Origin: Adlercreutzia wanghongyangiae
GTDB taxonomy: Bacteria > Actinomycetota > Coriobacteriia > Coriobacteriales > Eggerthellaceae
Reading direction: 5' to 3'
Assembly: GCF_035989245.1 (NCBI RefSeq)
Contig: NZ_JAYMFF010000006.1
Span: 1 to 64,000 of the forward strand
Length of the DNA: 64,000 nucleotides
Of this stretch, positions 1 to 7,983 are shown piece after piece. The notes under the pieces are model-generated. The model was given only the letters and a program-made list of their open reading frames with translations. It had not been told where the DNA came from and made no database searches. The stretch's first letter is position 1, and each line of letters starts with the position of its first letter. The position numbers were made by a program, and so were the translations under genes.

Positions 1-29
1 CTGAGCGACTGAGTACTACCCGAAAGTCC
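1..29. repeat. End of a dispersed long-hairpin repeat (family 2), cut by the window edge
   Basis: The first 29 bases match, with a few differences, the reverse complement of the left arm of the hairpin repeat at 5850-5952 (shared core GAGCGACTGAGT followed by CTACCCGA). The rest of the element would lie left of the window. It sits just downstream of plsY, an intergenic position like those at 5850 and 40480. Confidence 0.6.
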
Positions 30-48
30 GATCTCGAGGAATCGCAAC

Positions 49-750
49 CTACTTTTTCTTACTGCCGATCTTGTTCTCGGTGCCGGTGCGCAGGCGACCG
101 ATGTTGGCGCGGTGGGCCCAGACGACCACGCAGGCGGTGGCCAGGATGATCAGCCACGGCACCCACTGGCCCCCGTAGTAGTACAGACCGAGCAGCGGGC
201 ACACCACGGCGGCGGCGATGGAGCCCACCGACACACAGCGCGTGAGCGCGATGCCGGCGGCGAATACCGCGATCTCGACGAGGAAGCCCACGGGCCCGTA
301 GACGAACAGAAGGCACGCGGCGGCCACGGCGATGCCCTTGCCGCCCTTGAACTTGAGCCACGGGCTGAAGATGTGGCCCAAGGTGCAGCCGGCGAAGGCC
401 AGGACCATGGCAAGCGCCGCCGGGTTCACGCCCGCCGAGCCGAAGGCAGTCAGCAGCGCCTGGCCGTCGGCCGTGGTCGCGTCGACCTCCACACCGGCGA
501 TGGCCGGCACGAACACGTAGGCCGCCAGCGCTCCGGCGGCGATGCCCTTCCCGAAGTCGAGCACGAACACCGCCGCTCCTCCGGCCTTGCCCAGGGTGCG
601 CATGGCGTTGGTGGTGCCGATGTTGCCGCTCCCCTCGTCGCGCAGATCCTTCTTGAAGGCCAGCTTCGACACGATGACGCCCCAGGGAATGGAGCCCAAG
701 AGGAACGAGACGACGAAGGCAAGCGCCAGCCAACCGATAACCGCGGCCAT
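49..750 (-). CDS. plsY: Acyl-phosphate:glycerol-3-phosphate acyltransferase PlsY
   Basis: Integral membrane enzyme that transfers an acyl group from acyl-phosphate to glycerol-3-phosphate, the first step of phosphatidic acid synthesis. The 233 residues are mostly hydrophobic segments. The family motifs are visible: GSGNIGTTN at residues 40-48 and GHIFSPWLKFKGGKG at 125-139. A lysine-rich tail ends the protein. It starts three bases after the stop of der, so the two genes are probably co-transcribed. PlsC, the enzyme of the second acylation, is encoded upstream in the same gene run. Slightly longer than typical PlsY (about 200 residues) because of the loop near residues 85-110. Confidence 0.95.
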   Translation of the reverse strand: MAAVIGWLALAFVVSFLLGSIPWGVIVSKLAFKKDLRDEGSGNIGTTNAMRTLGKAGGAAVFVLDFGKGIAAGALAAYVFVPAIAGVEVDATTADGQALLTAFGSAGVNPAALAMVLAFAGCTLGHIFSPWLKFKGGKGIAVAAACLLFVYGPVGFLVEIAVFAAGIALTRCVSVGSIAAAVVCPLLGLYYYGGQWVPWLIILATACVVVWAHRANIGRLRTGTENKIGSKKK

Positions 751-753
751 GGG

Positions 754-2067
754 CTAGTCCTTCTTCTTGAACTTCAGGCGGATGGGCGTGCCCGTAAGCG
801 GGAAGGTCTCGCGCATGCGGTTCTCCAGGTAGCGCTCGTAGTTGTCGTCCACCACGTCGGGGCGGTTCACGAAGAATGTGAAATGCGGCGGGCAGGTGCC
901 GGTTTGCGTGAGGTACTTCATACGCAGGATGGCCTTGCCCTTCGATACCGTGTGCCCCGTCTCGCGGATACCGGCGAGCCAGGTGTTCAGCTGGTTGGTG
1001 GGGATGGTGCGGCTGTAGTTCTCGTACACCTCGTCGATGGCACCCCAGATGCGGTCGACGCGCTTGCCGGTGAGCGCCGAGATGGCCACCACCGGCGCGT
1101 AGCCCACGAACGTCATGCGGTCCTCGATGCGCTCGCGAATCTTCTCCTTGGCCTCGGGGCCCTCCACGATGTCCCACTTGTTCAGCACGATCACCATGGC
1201 ACACCCACGCTCGGCGGCGTATCCCGCCACGCGCTGGTCCTCGTTGGTAAGGCCCAGGGTGCCGTCGATGACGAGCAGGGCCACATCGGCTCGGTCGATG
1301 GCACGCATGGCGCGCACGAAGCCGTAGTACTCCACGTCCTCGTCGATCTGGCTCTTGCGGCGCAGGCCAGCGGTGTCCACGATGCGGTACATCTGACCCT
1401 CGTGCTCCACCAGGGTGTCGATGGCGTCGCGGGTGGTGCCGGCCACATCGGACACGATGGAGCGGTCGTTGTTGGTGAGCTTGTTGGTGAGCGAGCTCTT
1501 TCCCGCATTCGGCCGGCCGATGATGGCCACGTTGATGGCCTGCACCTCTTCCTCGGGCTCGTACTCAACCTTGCGCAGCTCGGCCACCACCTCGTCCAGC
1601 AGGTCGCCCGTGCCGTTGCCGTGCTGGGCGCTCACCGGCCACGGGTCACCCAGACCTAAGGCGTAGAACTCCCACACCTCGTCCATGCGAGCCGGATTGT
1701 CCATTTTGTTCACCGCCAGGAACACCGGCTTGTTCGACTTCTGCAGGATGCGCGCCACTTCCTCGTCGTCGGTGTTGATGCCGGTCTTGCCGTCCACCAA
1801 AAAGATGATGACGTCGGCCTCGCGCGCGCCCTCGAAGGCCTGGGAGCGGATGGAGCCCTGGAAAGCGTCGTCGCCGCCCATCTCGATGCCGCCGGTGTCG
1901 ATGAGCATGAACTCGACGCCGTTCCAGTCGGCCTTGTGGTAGCTGCGGTCGCGGGTGACGCCGCGCATCTCGTGCACGATGGCCTCGCCCGTTTGGGCGA
2001 TGCGGTTGACCAACGTCGACTTGCCCACGTTCGGGCGGCCGACGATGGCGACAATAGGCAGTGCCAT
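754..2067 (-). CDS. der: Ribosome assembly GTPase Der (EngA)
   Basis: Essential double GTPase that acts in maturation of the 50S ribosomal subunit. Two G domains are visible: the first P-loop GRPNVGKST is at residues 10-18 and the second, GRPNAGKSS, at about residue 185. Each is followed by DTxG-type and NKxD motifs (VNKMD and LNKWD). A C-terminal KH-like domain ends in a basic tail (LKFKKKD). Length 437 residues, normal for the family. It lies between the DUF512 radical SAM gene and plsY, all on the same strand. Confidence 0.97.
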   Translation of the reverse strand: MALPIVAIVGRPNVGKSTLVNRIAQTGEAIVHEMRGVTRDRSYHKADWNGVEFMLIDTGGIEMGGDDAFQGSIRSQAFEGAREADVIIFLVDGKTGINTDDEEVARILQKSNKPVFLAVNKMDNPARMDEVWEFYALGLGDPWPVSAQHGNGTGDLLDEVVAELRKVEYEPEEEVQAINVAIIGRPNAGKSSLTNKLTNNDRSIVSDVAGTTRDAIDTLVEHEGQMYRIVDTAGLRRKSQIDEDVEYYGFVRAMRAIDRADVALLVIDGTLGLTNEDQRVAGYAAERGCAMVIVLNKWDIVEGPEAKEKIRERIEDRMTFVGYAPVVAISALTGKRVDRIWGAIDEVYENYSRTIPTNQLNTWLAGIRETGHTVSKGKAILRMKYLTQTGTCPPHFTFFVNRPDVVDDNYERYLENRMRETFPLTGTPIRLKFKKKD

Positions 2068-2124
2068 GATGGTTCCTCTTCTATTACGCGCGGCGGGGCG
2101 GCCGCGCTCGCGGGCCCTTGCGGG

Positions 2125-4026
2125 CTATGAAACGTCTTCGCGCTCGGCCAGCGCGATGATCTCGGGCAGGTAGTCGAGCGGGTTACAGGATACCACGTGA
2201 ACGGGCGCTCCGACCGCGTTTTCGATATCCTGCACGGTCATGTCATCCAGCGTCACGCCGTTATCGTTCAAGATGACGCTCGGAATGAGGAACAGTTGGC
2301 CGCAGCTCTCCGCGTCGCGGGGGCGGGGCGGAGGCACGTGCTCAAGCAATGGCTCGCTCGGCGAAACAGTCCACTGGACTGTTTCGTTCGCTGCGCAACC
2401 TGCGCGCGAGCCCCCGCCCCGCCCTCGCGCAAGCGTGTCGCCCACTGTTTCAGATGCCGCGGAACTCGCTTGGTCAGAGCACCCCGCACCTGCCCCCTGC
2501 CCAACCTTCGTCGAGTGGCCCTCTTCCTCGCTGGGGGCGGGTTCCGTCCCTACCGCATTCCGAATGGCAGCGGCGATGTCGCAGGCGCACAGCAGGCCGG
2601 TGACGTTCACGTTGCCGCCGAAGTAGTCGTTGCGCACCGTGAGGGGCACCAGGCGACCGGCCAGGGGGCTCTCCTCGATCATGGCGTCCAGAAAGGGCTG
2701 CATGGCCTCTCCGATGATGTAGCGGGCCACGAGGTTGCGGGAGGCCAGCTCCTCGGCGGCGCGGGCGGCCAGGCCGCTCTCGCAGGCCTCGGCGAACTCG
2801 TCCACGTAGGAGCGCACGATGCCGATGCCGTCCTCGAACATGTCGTAGTCGCCGTAATCGCTCGCCGGCGGAATGCGCTCGGGGGTTTCCGCGCCGTAGG
2901 CGTTCACGTAGAACTCGTCGGCGGCGAAGACCCAGGGCGTCCCCCGCTCGGCGCGGGCGCGCTTCTGGAAGGGGGCGATCACCTCGATGACACCGCGGGC
3001 GGACTCGGGGCTCGTGAAACTCTCGTGCAGGGCCGTCTGGTGCTTGGTGAAGCCCAACGGTACGATGCCGATGCCGCTGATATTCGGGCGCGCCCAGGCC
3101 CATTCCAAGGTCTCGCGCAGGGCGTGGCCGTCGTTGACGCCCGGCATGAGCACGATCTGCGCATGGGCCTTGATGCCCGCAGCCAGCAGGCGCTCGAGGG
3201 CCGCCAGGCCGTGGTCGGCATGACGGCCGATTATGCGGCGGCGCAGATTCGGCTCGCTCGCGTGCAGGCTCACGCGCAAGGGGCTGATGTGCTGCTCGAC
3301 GATACGGGCCTCGTCTTCCGGCTTCAGGTTCGTGAGCGTGACGAAGGTACCCGACAGAAAGCTCAGGCGGAAGTCGTCGTCGCGCAGCACGAGTGAGGGA
3401 CGCACGCCCTCGGGCAGCTGGCGCATGAAGCAGAACACGCAGGCGTTGCGGCAGAGCTTCACCGCATCGAACAGCACGCCGTCGAACGCGAAGCCCCAGT
3501 CCTCCCCCGGCTCGCGCTCGAGCTCCACTTCCCCGGCCTCGCCGTCCAGATCGATGTAGCCCACGGCAATGACGTCGTCGGAGGCGAGCCAGCGCCAGTC
3601 GATGATGTCGCGCAGGGGATGCCCGTCCACGGTCGTGAGATAGCAGCCGGGCGCGAAGCCCGCGTCGTCGGCGGGGCTTTCCGGCTCCACGGCGATAATG
3701 CGCGCCACCGGGCCCTCCCAGGCCGCAGCCGCCGCATCGGCCGGCGTTGCCGGAGTCGCACAAAATTGCGGCGGCTCGGCGGCCGAGGCGGTTTCCTCGG
3801 GTTGGGAGGGGCGACTGAAGTCGCCCCCTACGGAATCGGTCACGGCGATTGACGCATGGGGGACGACGGAATCGGTCCCAGCGATTGACGCATGGGGGAC
3901 GACGGAATCGGTCACGGCGATTGACGCATGGGGGACAAAACCCGTAGGGGGCGACTTCAGTCGCCCCTCTTCAGCCGCGTGCCTCGCAGCCTCGCGCTCA
4001 ATATCTTTTCCGGGGTAGGTGGCCAC
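2125..4026 (-). CDS. DUF512 radical SAM protein with PDZ domain, enlarged by in-frame repeats
   Basis: Member of the PDZ-radical SAM-DUF512 family; its reaction is not known. A PDZ-like domain covers about residues 104-170. The radical SAM cluster follows as C192-x3-C196-x2-C199, and then the DUF512 domain. At 633 residues it is well over the roughly 450 usual for the family. Two low-complexity inserts explain the excess. Residues 19-79 encode an inverted pair of palindromic repeats around three 12-residue tandem repeats (VVPHASIA[V/G]TDS). Residues about 491-575 encode a second repeat family just before the conserved C-terminal block. The start is a GTG nine bases after the ispH stop, with only a weak ribosome binding site, so translational coupling is likely; a start further in cannot be excluded. 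Confidence 0.88.
   Translation of the reverse strand: MATYPGKDIEREAARHAAEEGRLKSPPTGFVPHASIAVTDSVVPHASIAGTDSVVPHASIAVTDSVGGDFSRPSQPEETASAAEPPQFCATPATPADAAAAAWEGPVARIIAVEPESPADDAGFAPGCYLTTVDGHPLRDIIDWRWLASDDVIAVGYIDLDGEAGEVELEREPGEDWGFAFDGVLFDAVKLCRNACVFCFMRQLPEGVRPSLVLRDDDFRLSFLSGTFVTLTNLKPEDEARIVEQHISPLRVSLHASEPNLRRRIIGRHADHGLAALERLLAAGIKAHAQIVLMPGVNDGHALRETLEWAWARPNISGIGIVPLGFTKHQTALHESFTSPESARGVIEVIAPFQKRARAERGTPWVFAADEFYVNAYGAETPERIPPASDYGDYDMFEDGIGIVRSYVDEFAEACESGLAARAAEELASRNLVARYIIGEAMQPFLDAMIEESPLAGRLVPLTVRNDYFGGNVNVTGLLCACDIAAAIRNAVGTEPAPSEEEGHSTKVGQGAGAGCSDQASSAASETVGDTLARGRGGGSRAGCAANETVQWTVSPSEPLLEHVPPPRPRDAESCGQLFLIPSVILNDNGVTLDDMTVQDIENAVGAPVHVVSCNPLDYLPEIIALAEREDVS
2328..2490. 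repeat. Family-2 hairpin repeat inside the DUF512 gene
   Basis: The core at 2362-2386 is a perfect 12-base inverted repeat around one base (arm CGAAACAGTCCA). The same core, with small changes, recurs at 5891-5915 and 40526-40550. The stretch 2438-2485 repeats the right part of the element (CGGAACTCGCTTGGT). The whole insert stays in frame and is translated as a linker containing ANETVQWTVSPSE. Flanking GC-rich arms at about 2328 and 2408 suggest a larger stem. Confidence 0.8.
3802..3971. repeat. Composite in-frame repeat: three 36-bp tandem units between inverted palindromes
   Basis: Palindrome 3808-3827 has the arm GGGGCGACT and a two-base loop; palindrome 3948-3967 is its inverted copy, and the two share a 28-base core in opposite orientation. 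Between them are three 36-base units at 3831-3866, 3867-3902 and 3903-3938; units 1 and 3 are nearly identical and unit 2 differs at two positions early on. All of it reads through in frame in the DUF512 gene on the minus strand. Confidence 0.92.
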
Positions 4027-4035
4027 CGTGCGTTC

Positions 4036-4914
4036 CTACAGCGTGCGCAGAAACGCCTCCACCGAGGCGATCTGGTTCTCGGGCGTGGATGCGCCGGCAG
4101 TAAGCCCCAAGCGCTTGCAACCCGCGAAGGCAGCAGCGTCCAGCTCGTCGGCGCTTTCGATATGGAAGGTGCGCGGGCACGCGTCGGCGCATACCTCGGC
4201 CAGCCGCGTGGTGTTCGACGAGTTGCGGCCGCCGATGACCACCATGGCATCCACGCCCGCGGCCAGCTCGGCGGCGGCCTCCTGACGCTGGCGCGTGGCC
4301 GAGCAGATGGTGTTCCTCACGATGGGATCGAGCCCCGCCTCGCGCAGGGCGCCCACCACAGCCTCCAGGTTCTCGCGGCGCTGGGTGGTCTGGGCCACCA
4401 CGCCCACCGGGTCGTACAGGCCCGCGGGAATCTCGTCGGGACCGGCCACCACGTCCACCTTGCCGCCGGCCTGACGGGCCCAGGCGGTCAGGCCCTCCAC
4501 CTCCGGATGCCCCGCCTCGCCGAGCACGATGACGCGGCAGCCTTCTCGCGCGAGCTCGGCGGCGGCCGCCTGGGCGCGGGACACATGCGGGCAGGTGGCG
4601 TCCACTACCGCGAAGCCACGCCCGCGCACGGCATCAAGCACCTCGGGCGTCACTCCGTGGGAGCGGATGACCACGGCCGGGGCGGCCGATACGCCCTCGA
4701 CGGCGCCTTCCGCAGCGGCCTCCCACGCGATGTCGTCCACCGAGCCCACGGCCTCGGCGCCCCGGGCGGCCAGGTCGGCCACCACCTGCGGATTATGGAT
4801 GAGCGGCCCCAGCGTGTAGGCGCGGTTTCCGCCCTCGATGACCTCGTCGGCCATATCGAGCGCCCGCTGCACCCCGTAGCACGCCCCGGCCCGCTTCGCG
4901 CGAATCACTTCCAC
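4036..4914 (-). CDS. ispH: 4-hydroxy-3-methylbut-2-enyl diphosphate reductase IspH (LytB)
   Basis: Iron-sulfur enzyme of the last step of the MEP isoprenoid pathway, converting HMBPP into IPP and DMAPP. The three cluster cysteines are visible at C12 (RAGACYG), near residue 98 (ATCPHV) and near residue 203 (TICSAT). Other conserved stretches are YTLGPLIHNPQVV and VIGGRNSSNT. The length of 292 residues is normal for the short single-domain form. It begins directly after plsC, with only two bases between the start codon and the plsC stop. The stop is followed nine bases later by the DUF512 start. Confidence 0.96.
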   Translation of the reverse strand: MEVIRAKRAGACYGVQRALDMADEVIEGGNRAYTLGPLIHNPQVVADLAARGAEAVGSVDDIAWEAAAEGAVEGVSAAPAVVIRSHGVTPEVLDAVRGRGFAVVDATCPHVSRAQAAAAELAREGCRVIVLGEAGHPEVEGLTAWARQAGGKVDVVAGPDEIPAGLYDPVGVVAQTTQRRENLEAVVGALREAGLDPIVRNTICSATRQRQEAAAELAAGVDAMVVIGGRNSSNTTRLAEVCADACPRTFHIESADELDAAAFAGCKRLGLTAGASTPENQIASVEAFLRTL

Positions 4915-4916
4915 GG

Positions 4917-5795
4917 CTACTCCTTCCCCGCCTTGGCGGCCTTAGCTGCGGCCTTGGCCTCCTTCTCGGCCCGGGCCTCGCGGGCGGCGGCTGCCAGCTC
5001 CTCGCTCGTGTGGCGTGGGATGGGATGCTCGGCGAACACCGGCGCGTAGTCGCGCGTCTCGGGGAACAGCGCGGCCATATCCACGTTCTCGGGGACCGTG
5101 TTGTAGAACAACGCGAAGCATTCGCGCATGGCGTACCAGGTGCAGGCCTCCACGCGCTCGTCCTTCGGCAAAAAGTCGAAGTCGCCGACGAGGATGGGAT
5201 CGCCGTAGTCCACGGTCACCTTCGGCAAGCGCACGCCCCGGCCCTTCTGCTTGATGCGCTCAACCCCGCGCACGGTCATGGGCAAAATGGGCACCTTCGC
5301 CATGCGGGCGATCACCGACACGCCGGCGTGGATGGAGGGCACCCGGTCGGTCTTGCCGCGGCGCGTGCCCTCGGGCAAAATGCCCACGAGCTCGTCGTTT
5401 TTCAGCATGCGCACGGCGCGCTTGATGGAGGCCATGTCGGCCGTGTCGCGCTTCACGGGGAAGGCGCCCACCCGCGAGAGGATCTGGCCCAGAAGGCCGC
5501 CGGCGTTGTCGAAGAGCGAGTCGCGACCCATGAGGCGCACCCACTGCTTCGGACGCGCGGCCAGGTACATGAACACCACGTCGAAAAACGACGTGTGGTT
5601 GCAGATGACGAGCGCGCCGGTGGCATCCTGGAAGGCACGCAGCTTGTCGCGGTTGTCCACGCGGTAGCGGAACAGCAGCTTGCACAAACCGCCGATGACG
5701 ATCCACGCCAGGTTGCCGAACCAATGGGGAATCTCATGGGAGCGGTCGCGGCCGCCCAGGTCCATGTCCCACATGTCGGAGTATTTCAAGAACAT
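4917..5795 (-). CDS. plsC: 1-acyl-sn-glycerol-3-phosphate acyltransferase (PlsC family)
   Basis: Membrane-associated acyltransferase expected to make phosphatidic acid from lysophosphatidic acid. The catalytic H-x4-D motif is NHTSFFD (H67, D72) and the acceptor-binding motif is PEGTRRG around E142. A hydrophobic stretch at about residues 28-42 probably anchors the protein. The C-terminal 35 residues are rich in alanine, lysine and glutamate and are not part of the catalytic domain. The partner enzyme PlsY is encoded downstream in the same run. Confidence 0.92.
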   Translation of the reverse strand: MFLKYSDMWDMDLGGRDRSHEIPHWFGNLAWIVIGGLCKLLFRYRVDNRDKLRAFQDATGALVICNHTSFFDVVFMYLAARPKQWVRLMGRDSLFDNAGGLLGQILSRVGAFPVKRDTADMASIKRAVRMLKNDELVGILPEGTRRGKTDRVPSIHAGVSVIARMAKVPILPMTVRGVERIKQKGRGVRLPKVTVDYGDPILVGDFDFLPKDERVEACTWYAMRECFALFYNTVPENVDMAALFPETRDYAPVFAEHPIPRHTSEELAAAAREARAEKEAKAAAKAAKAGKE

Positions 5796-5849
5796 GCTTT
5801 TGGCCTTCCATTACGTGCGTTTGGTCTTTGCATCTCGCCGAGGTCGGAC

Positions 5850-5952
5850 CATCGGGTAGCACTCAGTCGCTCAAACAGTCCTCGCTCGGCGAAACAGCCC
5901 ACTGGGCTGTTTCGTTCGCTGCGGAACTCGCTTGGTGAGCACCACCCGATGC
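5850..5952. repeat. Long hairpin repeat (family 2) between cmk and plsC
   Basis: The outer arms CATCGGGT...CACTCA (from 5850) and TGAGCACC...CCGATG (to 5952) are imperfectly complementary, and the centre 5891-5915 is a 12-base perfect inverted repeat around one base. The whole spacer can fold into one hairpin of about 100 bases. The same element occurs at 40480-40602, in part at 1-29, and within the DUF512 gene. It may act as a terminator or processing site, which is inference. Confidence 0.85.
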
Positions 5953-5977
5953 TCCTCTACGCATTGCCAAAGTTGAA

Positions 5978-6649
5978 TCAGGAAGAACTACGAGCAAGTT
6001 CGCATATCTGCTCGATGACTTCCTCGATGTAGTGGCTCGTGGAATCGATCTGCACGGCATCGTCGGCCGCACGCAGCGGCGCGGTGGCGCGCGACGAGTC
6101 GGCCTCGTCACGGCGGCGCAGGTCGGCCAGCACCTCGTCGTAGTCGATGGAGCCGATACCGCGGTCCACATTCTGGCGCACGCGGCGATGGGCGCGCTCC
6201 TCGTCGGAAGCCGTGAGGAACACCTTCACGGCCGCATCCGGGAACACCACAGTGCCGATGTCGCGCCCCTCCACCACGTAGTTGCCGCCGTTGCCGATTC
6301 TCCGCTGCTGGTCGAGCAGGGCGGCGCGCACCGAGGGCGCGGCCGACACGGGGCTCACGGCGCGGTCGATCTCGGCAGTGCGAATGGCGTCGGTCACTTC
6401 CGCGTCCCCAATGAACACACGGCGCGGAACCGGATCGCCCGCCACATGGCCGAAGGCGATGTCGTAGCTGCGAGCCACCTCACCCAAGGCCGCGTCGTCA
6501 TCCAGCGCGACGCCGTTTTGCAGCGCCTGCCAGGCGATAGCGCGGTACATAGCCCCCGTGTCCAGGCAGGAGAAGCCGAGCTCCTTGGCCACGGCCTTGG
6601 CCACGGTGGACTTGCCGGCCCCCGAGGGCCCGTCGATGGCAATGATCAT
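5978..6649 (-). CDS. cmk: Cytidylate kinase
   Basis: Phosphorylates CMP and dCMP with ATP. The P-loop GPSGAGKST is at residues 7-15, followed by the CLDTGAMYRA substrate-binding motif and the GRDIGTVVFPDA motif. The 223-residue length is normal. The ATG overlaps the aroA stop by one base (TAATG), which favours this start and translational coupling. Linkage of aroA and cmk is common in bacteria. The downstream spacer to plsC is filled by a long hairpin repeat. Confidence 0.96.
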   Translation of the reverse strand: MIIAIDGPSGAGKSTVAKAVAKELGFSCLDTGAMYRAIAWQALQNGVALDDDAALGEVARSYDIAFGHVAGDPVPRRVFIGDAEVTDAIRTAEIDRAVSPVSAAPSVRAALLDQQRRIGNGGNYVVEGRDIGTVVFPDAAVKVFLTASDEERAHRRVRQNVDRGIGSIDYDEVLADLRRRDEADSSRATAPLRAADDAVQIDSTSHYIEEVIEQICELARSSS

Positions 6650-7983
6650 TACTTCACCAGCTCCTTCAGATCGGCGAGGAAATCGGGGTAGCTCACGGCG
6701 ACGCACGTGAAGTCGGTCACCGACACGGGCACGCGCCCGCAGGCGCCCACAAGCGCCCAGGTCATGGCCAGGCGATGGTCGCCATGGGAATTGAATACGA
6801 GGCCCTCGGGCACTGTAAGGTCCGGATTGCCCTCGATGAACAGGTCGTCGCCCTCTTCCCAGGCGTCCACCCCCAGCTGGGCCAGGCCCTCGATGATGGC
6901 GGCCAGACGATCGGATTCCTTCACGCGAAGCTCGCCCACCTCGTGGAACACCGTGATGCCGCGGGCATGGGCGGCCACAAGCGCCAGCACGGGAATCTCA
7001 TCGATGACCGAGGCGATGTGCTGGGAGGGCACCTCGCAGCCGCGCAGGACGGGCGTGTACTGCACGCTCAGGGTGCCGCGGGGCTCCTTGCCCTCGGCAC
7101 CGCGGTAGGACTCCTCGATGGAGGCGCCCATGCGCTCTAAGGTGCGCACGAACCCGATGCGGGCCGGGTTCAGCGACACGTTCTCGATACGCACCGCGCT
7201 GCCGGGAATGAGCAGCGCCGCAGCGGCGATGAAGGCGGCCGAGGAGGGATCGCCGGGCACCACCACGTCGGAGGCAAGCATTTCAGCGGGGCCTTCCACG
7301 CCGGCCACGCGGGTGCCAGCTGTGGTGGGCACGTTGAACTCGGGCAGCATGAGCTCGGTGTGGTTGCGCGAGGGCGCGGGCTCGGTCACCGTGGTGGTGC
7401 CGTCGGCGAAGGTGCCGGCCAGAAGCACCGCGGTCTTCAGCTGGGCCGAGGCCATGGGGCTCGCGTACTCGATGGGGCGCAGACGCCGCGTGCCGTGCAC
7501 CGTGATGGGCAGCGTCTCGGGCGTCTCGGGCTCGAAGGAGGCGCCCATCTTCGCAAGCGGCGCCACGATGCGGCGCATGGGGCGCTTCTGCAGGCTGGCA
7601 TCGCCAGTGATGGTAACGGAAATATCCCACGGCGCCACAATGCCCATGAGCAGGCGCGCCGTGGTGCCGGAGTTGCCGCAGTCGATGGGAGCGTCGGGCT
7701 GACGCGGGCCTTCCGCGCCCCAGCCGGTCACCGTGCCCGCCAGCGTGCCGTCGGCCTGCCGGCGCAAATCCACCGAGGCGCCCAGGGCCTCTACGGCGCG
7801 AATGGAGGCGCGCACGTCCTCAGAATCGAGCACCCCCTCCACATGGGAGGTGCCGGCGGCCATGGCGGAAAACAGCACCGCGCGGTGCGAGATGGACTTG
7901 TCGCCGGGCACATGGCAGGCGCCCGAGAGCGCGCCGCCCAGAGGCTCGATGACGGTGTAGGGAGGCAGGTTCTCAGTCGACAT
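6649..7983 (-). CDS. aroA: 3-phosphoshikimate 1-carboxyvinyltransferase (EPSP synthase)
   Basis: Sixth step of the shikimate pathway, joining PEP to shikimate-3-phosphate. The phosphate-binding PGDKSISHRA is at residues 26-35. NSGTTARLL and the C-terminal GDHRLAM motif are also present. 444 residues, normal length. The start overlaps the end of tyrA by 11 bases and the stop overlaps the cmk start by one base, so tyrA, aroA and cmk form a tight operon of aromatic and nucleotide metabolism. Confidence 0.97.
   Translation of the reverse strand: MSTENLPPYTVIEPLGGALSGACHVPGDKSISHRAVLFSAMAAGTSHVEGVLDSEDVRASIRAVEALGASVDLRRQADGTLAGTVTGWGAEGPRQPDAPIDCGNSGTTARLLMGIVAPWDISVTITGDASLQKRPMRRIVAPLAKMGASFEPETPETLPITVHGTRRLRPIEYASPMASAQLKTAVLLAGTFADGTTTVTEPAPSRNHTELMLPEFNVPTTAGTRVAGVEGPAEMLASDVVVPGDPSSAAFIAAAALLIPGSAVRIENVSLNPARIGFVRTLERMGASIEESYRGAEGKEPRGTLSVQYTPVLRGCEVPSQHIASVIDEIPVLALVAAHARGITVFHEVGELRVKESDRLAAIIEGLAQLGVDAWEEGDDLFIEGNPDLTVPEGLVFNSHGDHRLAMTWALVGACGRVPVSVTDFTCVAVSYPDFLADLKELVK

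Noticed and set aside
3831..3938. Three 36-base repeats that could be taken for a CRISPR array
   Set aside because: The units are contiguous without spacers, lie in frame inside a gene and are flanked by palindromic repeats; no cas genes are present.
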